Shown piece after piece: positions 26,327 to 34,734 of a DNA stretch of 46,818 bases; position 1 is the stretch's first letter, and every line of letters begins with the position of its first letter. The position numbers and the translations under genes were made by a program. This stretch comes from Actinomycetota bacterium (lineage in GTDB: Bacteria; Actinomycetota; Acidimicrobiia; IMCC26256; PALSA-610), in NCBI GenBank assembly GCA_005773635.1, contig SXHN01000084.1, positions 1 through 46,818 of the forward strand. The letters run 5' to 3'. A model generated the notes under the pieces. It did not search any database and was not told the origin of the DNA. It saw only the letters and a program-made list of their open reading frames with translations.

Positions 26327-26412
26327 TCTGATGCTGCTCCGAACCGGCGAGACTTGCCCCTGAGCTTCGTGAATGATCGCGACGTGGCAGTGGCTCGCTC
26401 TAGTGTTTGCCG

Positions 26413-26790
26413 ATGCCAGTCAGTCGCAGTCGTACGGCACGAAGTGCTCGCAAACGCAAGCGGCGGATGGATCGCGTCGAACATGACTTGAGCGACGAGC
26501 AATGGAGTTCGCTCCAACGAGCTTGGGGCGGGTGCGCATACTGCGGAGCCTCGACGGTCCCGCTACAACGCGACTGTGTGCAAGCGATTTCTCGTGGCGG
26601 CCGTTACACCCTCGACAACATTGCACCGGCATGCCGGTCGTGCAATGCCAGTAAGTGCAACGACGAGGTCACCAGTTGGATGCGCCGTAAGCGTTTCGAT
26701 GAGCGAGCCTTCCTGCTGCGTCATCTCGAGATCCAAGGCGCAATGGCAGCGCAATTTCCTGGCGCCACTCATGCGCCTGACGGTGAATGA
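26413..26790 (+). CDS. HNH endonuclease-like protein
   Basis: A 125-residue protein with a single HNH/zinc module. Cys pairs are in GGCAYCGAST and PACRSCNASKCN, and the core is QRDCVQAISRGGRYTLDNIA. The first catalytic position, normally the H of a D-H pair, is a cysteine here (R-D-C). I recall other actinobacterial members of this subgroup having the same D-C, so it may be normal for them and not proof of inactivity. The C-terminal half SWMRRKRFDERAFLLRHLE is helical and basic. The start is ATG at 26413; a TTG at 26407 is possible. It is a lone gene, 123 bases before the acyl-CoA dehydrogenase start at 26887 with no gene between. Confidence 0.7.
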   Translation: MPVSRSRTARSARKRKRRMDRVEHDLSDEQWSSLQRAWGGCAYCGASTVPLQRDCVQAISRGGRYTLDNIAPACRSCNASKCNDEVTSWMRRKRFDERAFLLRHLEIQGAMAAQFPGATHAPDGE

Positions 26791-26886
26791 GAGCGACGGG
26801 CGCACCAGTCGACACGGATCAAGGAACAATCGCCTCAGATTCGCTCGGCTGGCGCGACTGGGTACCCGCACGACTACGGTCAGAGC

Positions 26887-29043
26887 ATGACTCTTGCCAT
26901 TTCCGAAGACCATCGAGCGCTTGCCGACACAGTTGGCAGCCTGATGGAACGCCATAACGCACTTGGTGCATCCCGAGAGCTCCTGAACGGAGCCGAGGCG
27001 GCACTGCCGTCGTTTTGGAAGGAAGCCGCCGAGCTGGGATGGATGGGCTTACACCTCCCAGAAGCCCATGGCGGCTCGGGTTATGGCCTTGCCGAAACGG
27101 CAATCGTATTGGAGGGCATGGGGCGAGTGGTCGCTCCCGGCCCCCTGCTTCCAACGGTTGTCGTGAGTGCCGTGGTTGCTCGGTGTGGCACCGATGAGCA
27201 ACGCGCTCGCCTGCTCCCCGGACTCGCCGACGGATCAACCGTCGCCACGTTCACGCTCGGCGGCTCGATGTCGGTGAGCGACGGCGCGGCATCTGGTGAT
27301 GTTGGCCCATTATTGAACGCGAGCCTGGCCCAGATCGCACTCATGCGAATCGGCGACGATGTTGCCATCGTGCATCTTGACGCTGAGGGCGTGACGATTA
27401 CTGATGCCCGCAACATCGATCTCTCCCGTCCGGCTTCCACCGTCGTGCTGCAAGAGGCTCAGGCCGAGCTATTGGTCGGCGCGGGCACCGAATTGCGAGA
27501 TGTAGCTCGCGCACTTGCCGCGGCCGAGGCAATCGGAGTTGCTGGCGCGTGCACCGAACTGGCAGCCGAATACGCCAAGGAACGTAAACAATTTGGGCGC
27601 GTCATCGCAGCATTCCAAGCGGTCAAACACCATTGCGCCAACATGTTGGTAGCAACTGAACTTGCAACCGCAGAGGTGTGGGATGCCTGTCGCGCTTCGG
27701 ATGCCGGAGGTGCTGCGTGGTCTATCGGCGCGGCGATGTCTGCGAGCCTCGCGCTGCCCGCCGCCGACTTTTGTGCGCAACACAGCATCCAAGTGCACGG
27801 TGGGATCGGTTTCACATGGGAACATGACGCGCATCTCTACCTCCGACGTGCAACTGCACTCGGTGCCATTGTGGACGCCGAAGCCTCGGCCCGCGACGTC
27901 GCTGATCTCGCCCGCGATGGTGCTCGCGGCAAACGTTCAATTGAGTTGCCGCCCGAGGCTGAACCCTTTCGCATCGAGGCGCGTGCATTCGCGGAACGCA
28001 TCAAGGGCCTCGACGCTTCGGCGCAACGCACTGCGATGATCGACGATGGTTACGCCGTGCCGCATTGGCCGAAGCCGTGGGGCCGCGAGGCGAAAGCTGT
28101 CGAGCAACTCGTGATCGAAGAAGAGTTTGCACTCGCAGGGCTGAAGCGTCCGGCGTATGCCATCACTGGTTGGGTAATCCTTACGCTGGTGCAACATGCA
28201 ACTGCCGATCAGGTGGCGCGTTGGGTGCGGCCTGCACTCGATCAGGAAGTCACATGGTGTCAGTTGTTTAGCGAACCCGATGCAGGCTCAGATGCTGCGG
28301 CGGTGAAGGCCAAGGCAGTTCGAGTCGACGGTGGCTGGAAGGTAACCGGACAAAAGGTATGGACTTCGGGTGCCCATGTAGCGCGGTACGGATTCGCGAC
28401 CGTACGAACCAACTTTGATGTCGCGAAACATGCTGGCGTGACGACGATGGTGATCGACATGCACGCGCCCGGCGTCGAAGTACGTCCGTTACGCCAGATC
28501 ACAGGAGACTCAGATTTCAACGAAGTTTTCTTCGATGAGGTCTTCGTGTCCGACGACGACGTTGTTGGTCCAATCGATGGCGGCTGGGCGGTGGCTCGGG
28601 CCACACTTGGCAACGAGAGCGTGAGCATCGGTGGCGGAGACGGAGGCATGGCGCTTCCACCGGAGTCGATCGTTGCCGCGTTTGACACCCACCCAGAGCG
28701 TCTGGCTGGTGGTGCCGGTCGTGTCGGGCGCTATGTAAGCCGAGCCGATTCGATCCAGCTCCTGAATCTCCGCAGCGCGTATCGCGCGGTTGCTGGCGAA
28801 GGCCCCGGCCCCGAAGGTGCGGTCACGAAGCTTGTGTTGAGTGAAAACCTCCAAGAGGCCGCGGAGATTCTGACCGGTGTGCATGGCCCCGATGCGCTGT
28901 ATTTGGAGGGTCCAGGGATGATGGCTGGCTACATGATGCTCGTGCATCGCGCAATGTCAATCGCCGGTGGCACGTCCGAGATCAAACGCAACCAGATCGG
29001 CGAACGGATCCTTGGTCTCCCCCGCGATCCACTCGTGAGCTAA
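26887..29043 (+). CDS. Two-domain acyl-CoA dehydrogenase, FadE34-like
   Basis: A 718-residue fusion of two acyl-CoA dehydrogenase domains. The first runs to about residue 340 and ends in QVHGGIGFTWEHDAHLYLRR; the second begins near 360 and contains CQLFSEPDAGSDAA, VTGQKVWTSGAH and the terminal SIAGGTSEIKRNQIGERILG. Length and layout match mycobacterial FadE34 (about 711 residues), a two-domain enzyme reported to act on the sterol side chain. A TACGGT box lies 6 bases before the ATG, another apparently leaderless start. With two Baeyer-Villiger-type enzymes, PhyH and an epoxide-hydrolase-like gene in the window, a role in steroid or isoprenoid acyl-CoA oxidation is plausible but inferred. Confidence 0.85.
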   Translation: MTLAISEDHRALADTVGSLMERHNALGASRELLNGAEAALPSFWKEAAELGWMGLHLPEAHGGSGYGLAETAIVLEGMGRVVAPGPLLPTVVVSAVVARCGTDEQRARLLPGLADGSTVATFTLGGSMSVSDGAASGDVGPLLNASLAQIALMRIGDDVAIVHLDAEGVTITDARNIDLSRPASTVVLQEAQAELLVGAGTELRDVARALAAAEAIGVAGACTELAAEYAKERKQFGRVIAAFQAVKHHCANMLVATELATAEVWDACRASDAGGAAWSIGAAMSASLALPAADFCAQHSIQVHGGIGFTWEHDAHLYLRRATALGAIVDAEASARDVADLARDGARGKRSIELPPEAEPFRIEARAFAERIKGLDASAQRTAMIDDGYAVPHWPKPWGREAKAVEQLVIEEEFALAGLKRPAYAITGWVILTLVQHATADQVARWVRPALDQEVTWCQLFSEPDAGSDAAAVKAKAVRVDGGWKVTGQKVWTSGAHVARYGFATVRTNFDVAKHAGVTTMVIDMHAPGVEVRPLRQITGDSDFNEVFFDEVFVSDDDVVGPIDGGWAVARATLGNESVSIGGGDGGMALPPESIVAAFDTHPERLAGGAGRVGRYVSRADSIQLLNLRSAYRAVAGEGPGPEGAVTKLVLSENLQEAAEILTGVHGPDALYLEGPGMMAGYMMLVHRAMSIAGGTSEIKRNQIGERILGLPRDPLVS

Positions 29044-29068
29044 CGGTCGCCACGAAATACTCACTCAT

Positions 29069-29524
29069 CTAGCGGTTACCGCTTTCCTTTGCCGCCAGCA
29101 CCGACTCTCGTGTAGGGACGCGCCAAAGTATGTATGCCGTTCCAATCAGTCCCGCGGCAACGACAATGGCTGCGACGGTCACGCGCTCCCGCATGAAAAC
29201 GACGCTGACTCCAATGGCAACCCACATCATCGTTATCGCCACGAGCTTCGCTTGTTTTGCCATACCGAGACCGGCGCGGTGATCGGCAACCAATGGACCG
29301 ATGCGAGGTAGATCGAGCACCCATTGTTCGAAACGCGGACTGGATCGGCTGAAGCACCACGCGGCGATGATGAAAAACACGGTGGTCGGCAACCCCGGAA
29401 CGATGATGCCGATCGCGCCGAAACCTACCGACGCAAAGCCGACCACGAGCCACCACACGCGCACCATTTTGTTGCGGGCCACCTCGGCCGACACCGCGGT
29501 TTCGCGTGCCGTCGTGTTCGTCAC
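29069..29524 (-). CDS. DUF454 (YbaN) family membrane protein
   Basis: A 151-residue inner-membrane protein of the DUF454/YbaN family. The signature GFGAIGIIVPGLPTTVFFII and AAWCFSRSSPRFEQWVLDLP is clear. Two further spans follow (LVAITMMWVAIGVSVVF and VTVAAIVVAAGLIGTAYIL). The function of the family is not established. Its start is a GTG within a tandem CGTCA repeat that also contains the stop of the upstream membrane gene, only a few bases away, so the two are almost certainly co-transcribed. Confidence 0.8.
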   Translation of the reverse strand: MTNTTARETAVSAEVARNKMVRVWWLVVGFASVGFGAIGIIVPGLPTTVFFIIAAWCFSRSSPRFEQWVLDLPRIGPLVADHRAGLGMAKQAKLVAITMMWVAIGVSVVFMRERVTVAAIVVAAGLIGTAYILWRVPTRESVLAAKESGNR

Positions 29525-29538
29525 GTCACGTCACGTCA
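29519..29538. repeat. Tandem pentanucleotide repeat (CGTCA)4
   Basis: Four perfect CGTCA units span the junction of two minus-strand genes. On that strand the repeat (TGACG)4 supplies both the TGA stop of the upstream gene and the GTG start of the DUF454 gene. Confidence 0.85.
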
Positions 29539-30055
29539 GAAGATGAACGATGTCTTGAACGAGGAGCACTGCGAGCAACACGATTACTCCTGATGCAACT
29601 GCTCCAAAACGCCAGCGCCACCGATGGTCTACGGCGAAGAATCGCCGCACCGAAAATACGTCGCACACCATCGCAACGATTCCGATGACGATTCCTATTG
29701 CTGGCCCAAGGCCGTTGCCGAAGCTGAGCGCGGGCAGTACGAACGGGAAGATCACGTAGGTGAGCGTGCACCGCGTTGCGGAGATCAACATCGACCGTTG
29801 GAAGGAACTGTACGCATCTTGACTGGTTGTCTGGACTGGGGCGTCGCTGATCCGTAGTAGGCGGCGAACGAACAGGTCTCCCGCAGTCCGTTGCGGTGCG
29901 GCGCTGTTCCCCGCGTGCATCGGACATCCCGATATAACGGGCTCAACTGCAGCAACCGCTGTTTGTCCGGCGTGCATCGGGCAACCAGGAGCGATTGTGG
30001 CCGTTGAGTTAGGTGCCGTCGTCTCAGAGCCAGACATTCGCTGCATCATGCGCAT
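29531..30055 (-). CDS. Hypothetical membrane protein with two CPMHAG motifs
   Basis: A 174-residue protein I do not recognise. The soluble N-terminal part contains the hexapeptide CPMHAG twice, 14 residues apart (IAPGCPMHAGQ and ISGCPMHAGN). A Cys-Pro-x-His pair repeated like this suggests a heme or metal site. The C-terminal half has three hydrophobic segments (YVIFPFVLPALSFGNG, GPAIGIVIGIVAMVCDVF, FGAVASGVIVLLAVLLVQ) and ends with VHLLT. I chose the ATG at 30055 because TACACT lies 7 bases upstream; ATGs at 30049, 30046 and 30037 are alternatives. It is the first gene of a two-gene operon with DUF454. Confidence 0.55.
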   Translation of the reverse strand: MRMMQRMSGSETTAPNSTATIAPGCPMHAGQTAVAAVEPVISGCPMHAGNSAAPQRTAGDLFVRRLLRISDAPVQTTSQDAYSSFQRSMLISATRCTLTYVIFPFVLPALSFGNGLGPAIGIVIGIVAMVCDVFSVRRFFAVDHRWRWRFGAVASGVIVLLAVLLVQDIVHLLT

Positions 30056-30179
30056 TCTGTGGAGTGTACGCCTTGTCGAGCGAACGATAGGAGTACTGAA
30101 AGTTGTGGCCCGCAACCATCCGTGCGGCTGCTATTGCCCAACTCATAGGCTGCACCGCGAATCCAAATCTGAAGGGTTG

Positions 30180-30971
30180 ATGATGGGCAACGGCGTATTG
30201 CAGGACAGCTGGGATTTCCTGCGGCATCACCTCGGCACTTTCCTCGAATCGCCGGGCTTCTTGTTGACCGCAGTCGTGCTTGGCATCTATGTCCCCGGCA
30301 TCATGTTTTCAGCGATCGATGTTTTGGTAACGAAGCGGATGACCTGGAGACAATGTTGCGCCGTGTACTGGCGGGCTATGAAATGGTACGGAACGTTGTA
30401 CATCGTTGCGGTGCCGTTGATGTTGTTGGTTTCGCTACCCGTTTCGTTGGATGTGCCAGCTACAGCCCCCACTTCAGTGGAGTTCGTCCGCGACCTGCTG
30501 TTGTATTTTCTCGTCGGCGACTTCTTTTCGTACTGGTGGCATCGCCTCGAACATGAAAACTCCTGGTACGCCACGCGGGTGCATCGCGTTCACCACGCAG
30601 ATCATCCGCCGCTCAGCATTTGGACCGCGATGGTGGTGCACCCCGTAGAAGGCTTCTCAGTGTTTATCTTCTTTCACTTGTACGGCATCGTGTTCCCAAT
30701 CCATACGTTGACGTTTGCCGTAGCGGCCTTTGCCATGACTGCCGTCACGATGGTCACCCACTGCGGCTATCGCCTTCCTGTGTACGACTCGATCTTCGCC
30801 CACGCCGCGGCGCATGATCTGCACCACACGAACCGCAAACCGACGAATATCTCTGTGGTGCTGACGTTGTGTGATTGGCTGTTTGGCACGCATCAGCAGG
30901 CGAAGTACCCGCGAGAGCCACGCCGTGAGCACATCGGCTCGACCGGCGCCTTGGACACGACCTCGCCATGA
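30180..30971 (+). CDS. Fatty acid hydroxylase/sterol desaturase family protein
   Basis: A 263-residue integral membrane di-iron enzyme. The histidine boxes are HRLEH, HRVHH (in ATRVHRVHHADHP) and HDLHH (in HAAAHDLHHTNRK), in the order and spacing of the family. Hydrophobic segments lie before the first box and between the second and third. Members hydroxylate or desaturate sterols, fatty acids or carotenoids. The start is ATG at 30180 after GAAGGG; the next codon is also ATG. The open frame back to 29997 is rejected as too long. Its last four bases overlap the ATG of the DUF808 gene. Confidence 0.85.
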   Translation: MMGNGVLQDSWDFLRHHLGTFLESPGFLLTAVVLGIYVPGIMFSAIDVLVTKRMTWRQCCAVYWRAMKWYGTLYIVAVPLMLLVSLPVSLDVPATAPTSVEFVRDLLLYFLVGDFFSYWWHRLEHENSWYATRVHRVHHADHPPLSIWTAMVVHPVEGFSVFIFFHLYGIVFPIHTLTFAVAAFAMTAVTMVTHCGYRLPVYDSIFAHAAAHDLHHTNRKPTNISVVLTLCDWLFGTHQQAKYPREPRREHIGSTGALDTTSP

Positions 30972-31918
30972 GCGGCGGTCTCGCAGGCCTGCTCGACGAC
31001 ATCGCGGCGCTTGCCAAGCTCGCGGCGGCGTCGATTGATGACGTCGGGGCGGCGGCGGGGCGAGCCAGTATGAAGGCAGCTGGCGTGGTCGTGGATGACG
31101 CAGCGGTAACGCCAGCGTATGTGCAGAACTTGGCGGCCGAACGCGAGCTGCCAATTATCAAACGGATCGCTCGGGGTTCCCTTCGTAACAAGGTGTTGTT
31201 CATTCTCCCTGCTGCGTTACTGTTGAGTGAACTCCTACCCAAACTTGTGGAGGTGATCTTGATGTGCGGCGGGGCATACCTCTGTTTCGAGGGTGCAGAA
31301 AAAATCCACCACAAGATCAGTCATCGCAATCACCACGCCCCGGAGCCCGTGCCTGCAGTGGTAGCAGGGCCAGAGCACGAAGAGACGACGATCGCCGGCG
31401 CGATCCGCACCGACTTCATCTTGTCGGGCGAGATCATGGTGATTTCGCTCAAAGAAGTCATCGACGAGAGCTTTGTGTCGCGAGCCGTGATACTGGTGGT
31501 GGTCGCCGTAGCGATCACCGCGGTCGTGTACGGCGTTGTGGCACTGATCGTCAAAATGGACGATGTTGGTTTGCGTTTGGCCCAAACCGACCGGCCTTCA
31601 GCGCAGCGTTTCGGCCGGGGCCTGGTGCACGCCATGCCGAAGGTGTTGACCGTACTGTCGGTTGTTGGCACCGCAGCAATGGTCTGGGTCGGCGGCCACA
31701 TCTTGCTTGCGGGGTCCGACGAGCTTGGCTGGCACTGGCCGTATCAGCAGGTTCATGAGCTCGAACATCACGCGCACGATGTCGAGGGAGTTGGTGGTGT
31801 GCTCGGATGGGTTGTCAACACCTCCCTGTCTGCAGTCGTCGGGCTGATCGTCGGATTCCTCATCGTGGCTGTGGTCGCCCGCGTCCCGCGCCGAGCGGGA
31901 TCGACGTCACTTCGCTGA
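30968..31918 (+). CDS. DUF808 (YedI) family membrane protein
   Basis: A 316-residue protein matching the DUF808/YedI family from its first residues (SGGLAGLLDDIAALAKLAAA, then SIDDVGAAAGRASMKAAGVVVDD in two parts of the same region). The family's VLFILPAALLLSELLPKLVE and FEGAEKIHHKISH segments are present, with four or more membrane spans later. The function of the family is unknown; it is widespread and always membrane-bound. The ATG overlaps the stop of the hydroxylase gene by 4 bases, so the two are translated together. Confidence 0.85.
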   Translation: MSGGLAGLLDDIAALAKLAAASIDDVGAAAGRASMKAAGVVVDDAAVTPAYVQNLAAERELPIIKRIARGSLRNKVLFILPAALLLSELLPKLVEVILMCGGAYLCFEGAEKIHHKISHRNHHAPEPVPAVVAGPEHEETTIAGAIRTDFILSGEIMVISLKEVIDESFVSRAVILVVVAVAITAVVYGVVALIVKMDDVGLRLAQTDRPSAQRFGRGLVHAMPKVLTVLSVVGTAAMVWVGGHILLAGSDELGWHWPYQQVHELEHHAHDVEGVGGVLGWVVNTSLSAVVGLIVGFLIVAVVARVPRRAGSTSLR

Positions 31919-32002
31919 GCACGTCGACGTAATCTTTATGACCTGCGTTCGCGCGTTGCGTAGCGCCGGTCTACCTCGCCAGCGACTCAACTGGAGTGCC
32001 CC

Positions 32003-33484
32003 ATGACCCTCAGTTCCACGCACAGGTACCGGGTGGCCGTCATCGGCGCCGGGCCCGGGGGCATCAATACCGCTGTGCGTTTGCGCCAAGCGGGTATCGA
32101 AGATTTTGCGGTGCTGGAGCGAGCTGATGGCGTCGGCGGAACGTGGCGCCGAAATCGATACCTTGGTCTCGCATGCGATATTGCTTCGCATTTCTATTCC
32201 TTTTCATTCGCTCCGAAACCTGATTGGTCACGGCCCTTCGCGGGTCAGGCCGAGATTCTGGCGTACCTCGAAGAGGTCGTTTCATCGTTCGACATTCGCA
32301 GGCACTTCCACTTCGGAATCAGTGTTGACGCGGCGCGGTGGGATCACGATGAAGCCGTCTGGCATCTGACAACCAGTGATGGCACCACGGTCACAGCAGA
32401 CACTGTGGTCGCAAGCCCCGGAATGTTTGGCGAGCTCCGCTATCCCGACATAGAAGGCATTGGCAATTTCACCGGCACGGCATTTCACACTGGCGAATGG
32501 CCGAGAGGTCACGCGCTGTCGGGCGAGCGCGTCGCCATTATCGGTAGCGCTGCGAGCGCGGTGCAGCTATTGCCCGAGGCAGCCAAGGTGGCTCGGCAAG
32601 TCCATCTCTTTCAACGCAGCCCAAACTGGATCTTGCCCAAGGAAGACGTACCGTTCACGGCCGCGCAACTTGAACAATTCCGACAAGCTCCGGCCTCCGT
32701 CGCCGAAATGCGTGCAGGATGGCATGAGCGATACGCGGCGAACCCACCCTTCGTCAACGCCGATCTCAACGCCGAGATGCAGCGAATGGCGTCGTCTTGT
32801 ATCGAAGCCGTGGAAGATCCCGCAGTGCGTGCACAACTCACTCCGACTACACCGTGGGGATGCCATCGACCACTGTTTTCCAACGACTACTACGCATCGT
32901 TCAACCTGCCCCACATCGAGTTGGTGGCCGAGCCGATTCAGCGCATCACCTCGTCGGGGTTGATCATGGCCAATGGGTACGCACTGGAAGTGGACACGAT
33001 CATCTATGCCACCGGATACGAAACCACGAAGTTCGCGTCGGTGATCGATTTCGTAGGTCGTGATGGGGTGCACCTCGGCGACGCCTGGGCCGACGGGGCG
33101 CAGGCGTATCTTGGCATTACTACTTGCGGGTTTCCGAACCTGTTCATGCTCTACGGACCTAACACCAACGCGGGTTCGATCATGTTCATGATCGAGGGTC
33201 AAGTCGACTATTTCATCCGGTCGCTACTGCACATGGAGCAGGAGGGTCTTGCCTGGATCGACGTACGGCCCGATGTGATGCACTCCTACAACCAGCAGTT
33301 GCAGCGCGATATCGAAAACGTTGAAGTATGGCAGGGTGGTTGTTCCAGCTACTACCGCGTGCCTTCGGGGCGAATCGTCACGCAATGGCCGCATTCGATG
33401 GACCGATACCGAGAGTTGACCGACAATCTGACTCCACTCGAAAGCTACGAGACCCAAACGCGCAGCCAGAGACTTCGGCCTTGA
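32003..33484 (+). CDS. Flavin monooxygenase, Baeyer-Villiger type
   Basis: A 493-residue FAD/NADPH monooxygenase, the second in the window. It has VAVIGAGPGGINTAVRLRQ (FAD site), FTGTAFHTGEW, which fits the Baeyer-Villiger signature F-x-G-x3-H-T-x2-W, and a second Rossmann motif IIGSAASAVQLLPE in which the usual G-x-G-x-x-A is partly changed. GVGGTWRRNRYLG is the conserved G-G-T-W segment. The ATG at 32003 follows GGAG. The next gene, 78 bases on, looks like a limonene-1,2-epoxide hydrolase; in the known limonene pathway an epoxide hydrolase and a Baeyer-Villiger enzyme work in sequence. Confidence 0.87.
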   Translation: MTLSSTHRYRVAVIGAGPGGINTAVRLRQAGIEDFAVLERADGVGGTWRRNRYLGLACDIASHFYSFSFAPKPDWSRPFAGQAEILAYLEEVVSSFDIRRHFHFGISVDAARWDHDEAVWHLTTSDGTTVTADTVVASPGMFGELRYPDIEGIGNFTGTAFHTGEWPRGHALSGERVAIIGSAASAVQLLPEAAKVARQVHLFQRSPNWILPKEDVPFTAAQLEQFRQAPASVAEMRAGWHERYAANPPFVNADLNAEMQRMASSCIEAVEDPAVRAQLTPTTPWGCHRPLFSNDYYASFNLPHIELVAEPIQRITSSGLIMANGYALEVDTIIYATGYETTKFASVIDFVGRDGVHLGDAWADGAQAYLGITTCGFPNLFMLYGPNTNAGSIMFMIEGQVDYFIRSLLHMEQEGLAWIDVRPDVMHSYNQQLQRDIENVEVWQGGCSSYYRVPSGRIVTQWPHSMDRYRELTDNLTPLESYETQTRSQRLRP

Positions 33485-33562
33485 GGTGATGTAACCGCGA
33501 TCACGTAGTGCCGCGTCAGCTCCGATGCCCTCACGCTGTAGCTCGACGTGCACAATGTCTGC

Positions 33563-34024
33563 ATGACGCGCATTACACCGACTCAATCGATGAATCCTGC
33601 CGCACTTGCACGCGACTTCCTTGAATTGCTCCAAGCCGAGGAACTGGATCGGGCCCTGGCGTTGCTCGATGAGAATGTGGTCTATACGAATGTTTCGCTT
33701 CCAACGGTCCGCGGCCGTTCGGCAGTCGGGCGGCTCTTTCGACCGATGCTCGGCCGCGCGGGGTTTCGGGTGCATTTCCACGCAATTGGAGCGGACGAGA
33801 CCGAACCCGCGGTCGTACTGACCGAGCGTACCGACGCGTTGGTGTTTGGCCCCGTTGTCATTCAGTTCTGGGTGTACGGACGCTTTGAGATCCGTGATGG
33901 GCTCATCACCCTGTGGCGCGATTCGTTCGATTGGCGCGATGTAATCGCGGGCATGGTCCGAGGAGTAGTCGGTGTTGTGCTCCCGCAGGTACGACGGAGC
34001 TGGCCGACGAGCGGCACGCCATGA
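33563..34024 (+). CDS. Limonene-1,2-epoxide hydrolase family protein
   Basis: A 153-residue NTF2-fold protein of the limonene-epoxide-hydrolase family. The five active-site residues known from the Rhodococcus enzyme all have visible counterparts: Tyr and Asn in VVYTNVSLP, Arg and Asp in LTERTDAL, and the second Asp in LWRDSFDW. These residues activate water to open an epoxide directly. That makes a true hydrolase more likely than an inactive fold relative. The ATG at 33563 is chosen over a GTG at 33548. It follows the Baeyer-Villiger-type gene on the same strand and converges on a DUF2867 gene. Confidence 0.8.
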   Translation: MTRITPTQSMNPAALARDFLELLQAEELDRALALLDENVVYTNVSLPTVRGRSAVGRLFRPMLGRAGFRVHFHAIGADETEPAVVLTERTDALVFGPVVIQFWVYGRFEIRDGLITLWRDSFDWRDVIAGMVRGVVGVVLPQVRRSWPTSGTP

Positions 34025-34033
34025 AGTGCGAAC

Positions 34034-34516
34034 TCAGCTGGCAGTTGCCTCAGCAACAGTCCGTCGCAAGGCGTACGCAACGAAGCGTCGATGTAAGGGG
34101 CGTACGAGTGAGAAGTAGAACCGTCCGGTGCGGGGCCATAAATATTGGACTGCGGTCGCAGCTTCAATGTGTTGCGCGTCGACGCGACGGAACGAGAACC
34201 GGTACTCCATGAAACCCATGTCGTCTCCAAACACGATTTCGTCGACACTTCGATCGACGACCTCCCAAGAGCCGACTGAGTCGCCGACCGCGTAACTACT
34301 GCCGATCGAATTGGCGATGTGTCGCTTCCGCAACGTATTTGTACTTAGAAGTCTGAGCCAGCCGGGTTGGTGGCGGAACCATTGATCGACCACTGCATCG
34401 ACGTTGACAAACGCATTGGACGCGACCGTGGCTACGAAACGATCGCGGTAGTCGGGGGCCTCGTAGGCCGAATTGACGAGTGAATCCGACTCTGGTGAAG
34501 CGGAGACCACGGACAT
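34034..34516 (-). CDS. DUF2867 family protein
   Basis: A 160-residue protein resembling DUF2867: it opens with a D-Y-R-D-R-F segment (EAPDYRDRFVATVAS), has HQPGWLRLLSTNTLRKRHI in the middle, and ends with GRFYFSLVRPLHRRFVAYALRR. The family has no assigned reaction and often occurs fused to NAD(P)-binding epimerase-like domains. I chose the ATG at 34516; the open frame to 34702 runs through the first attachment repeat and is not credible. Its start lies about 44 bases from that repeat, so this is the last chromosomal gene before the element array. Confidence 0.68.
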   Translation of the reverse strand: MSVVSASPESDSLVNSAYEAPDYRDRFVATVASNAFVNVDAVVDQWFRHQPGWLRLLSTNTLRKRHIANSIGSSYAVGDSVGSWEVVDRSVDEIVFGDDMGFMEYRFSFRRVDAQHIEAATAVQYLWPRTGRFYFSLVRPLHRRFVAYALRRTVAEATAS

Positions 34517-34559
34517 ACGCGTGTCACTGTAGATGTGCAGTGAATGATCGCGTGAACTG

Positions 34560-34630
34560 CGTGTCGGAGGGCCGTCGACGCAAGAGTGCGACTGGCGTCT
34601 GGCGTCTTGGAGCGGTGTCTGATCCGTCGG
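34560..34630. repeat. Element left end, copy A (truncated)
   Basis: The core CGTGTCGGAGGGCCG (34560-34574) matches copies B and C. After about 12 unrelated bases, 34587-34630 matches 42233-42276 of copy C at 38 of 44 bases by hand alignment. About 80 bases between these two blocks, present in copy C, are missing here. No recombinase relic lies to its left, so this is the outer edge of the array. Confidence 0.7.
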
Positions 34631-34734
34631 GGATGGGGCTGTCGGACGGGATAAAGGTGCGCCGTGTGGAACCTTTGGGCCTTGTGGGGCGACTGAAGAC
34701 ATACCAGTCGGTTTCTGAGTTAGGGAGCGGTTTT

